DNA of 53,728 nucleotides, taken from NCBI GenBank assembly GCA_020350885.1, contig CP070727.1, positions 666,642 through 720,369 on the forward strand, given 5' to 3'. Positions 53,695 through 53,728 of the stretch are shown one piece after another. The DNA comes from a bacterium (GTDB lineage Bacteria; Krumholzibacteriota; Krumholzibacteriia; Krumholzibacteriales; Krumholzibacteriaceae). The translations under genes and the position numbers were made by a program. Position 1 is the stretch's first letter; every line of letters begins with the position of its first letter. The notes under the pieces were generated by a model. It did not search any database, had not been told where the DNA came from, and saw only the letters and a program-made list of their open reading frames with translations.

Positions 53695-53728
53695 CTGAAA
53701 ATAGCCTTCCAACAGAATCAGGGATGGC

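Overview
The window is a dense, non-coding-poor stretch of a diderm (Gram-negative type) bacterial chromosome with a GC content that looks to be in the high fifties. Outer-membrane capsule export (Wza/Wzc), an MsbA-type lipid exporter and heptosyltransferase-like enzymes argue for an LPS-type envelope. Many starts are GTG or TTG, genes often overlap by ATGA, and clear -35/-10 promoters can be read by eye. I cannot place the organism to phylum from sequence alone; it does not look like a standard enterobacterium. No insertion sequence, CRISPR array, phage gene or replication origin was seen.

Almost everything here serves surface polysaccharide, lipopolysaccharide and glucan/trehalose metabolism. 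From the left: a tRNA-Gly cut by the window edge, glycogen synthase, galT and a SPOR lipoprotein; then a leftward cluster (10338 down to 3419) with a DegT aminotransferase, an initiating sugar transferase, a Gfo/Idh oxidoreductase, a hexapeptide acetyltransferase (a WbpB/D/E-like amino-sugar set), two glycosyltransferases and a radical SAM/SPASM protein. A divergent promoter region (10339-10542) fires rightward into a glycosyltransferase, a thymidylate-kinase-like protein, an alkaline-phosphatase-superfamily enzyme and two dTDP-rhamnose-type genes; rfbA lies opposite. From 16.2 to 23.2 kb a rightward operon encodes a DUF5752 protein, a TreT-type trehalose synthase, OtsB, OtsA, a polysaccharide deacetylase and a glycosyltransferase, so two trehalose routes sit side by side.

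From 53.7 down to 23.1 kb everything runs leftward: a GT39-like membrane glycosyltransferase, a candidate small RNA and a lipoprotein, Hsp20 and Lon, then an LPS-type run (two GT9 enzymes, MsbA-like ABC exporter, GT2, two GT4, a DUF3108 protein, a deoxyhypusine-synthase-like protein, a methyltransferase), a second initiating sugar transferase behind a structured terminator-bearing leader, a Wza-Wzc-ExeA/ATPase-CpsD capsule export operon closed by an intrinsic terminator, a nucleotidyltransferase-fold/phosphodiesterase pair, a Wzx-like flippase, and a GT2 / 4-TM flippase / large GT-C-like membrane protein trio followed by two GT4 genes.

The most promising unexplained elements are RNA-level: the leader at 38223-38369, where an upstream segment can pair with the loop of a terminator placed directly before the ribosome binding site, and the short transcript unit at 51997-52135, with perfect -35 and -10 hexamers and a strong terminator. 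At the protein level the nucleotidyltransferase/phosphodiesterase pair, the deoxyhypusine-synthase-like gene and the large membrane protein with a C-terminal soluble domain deserve attention.
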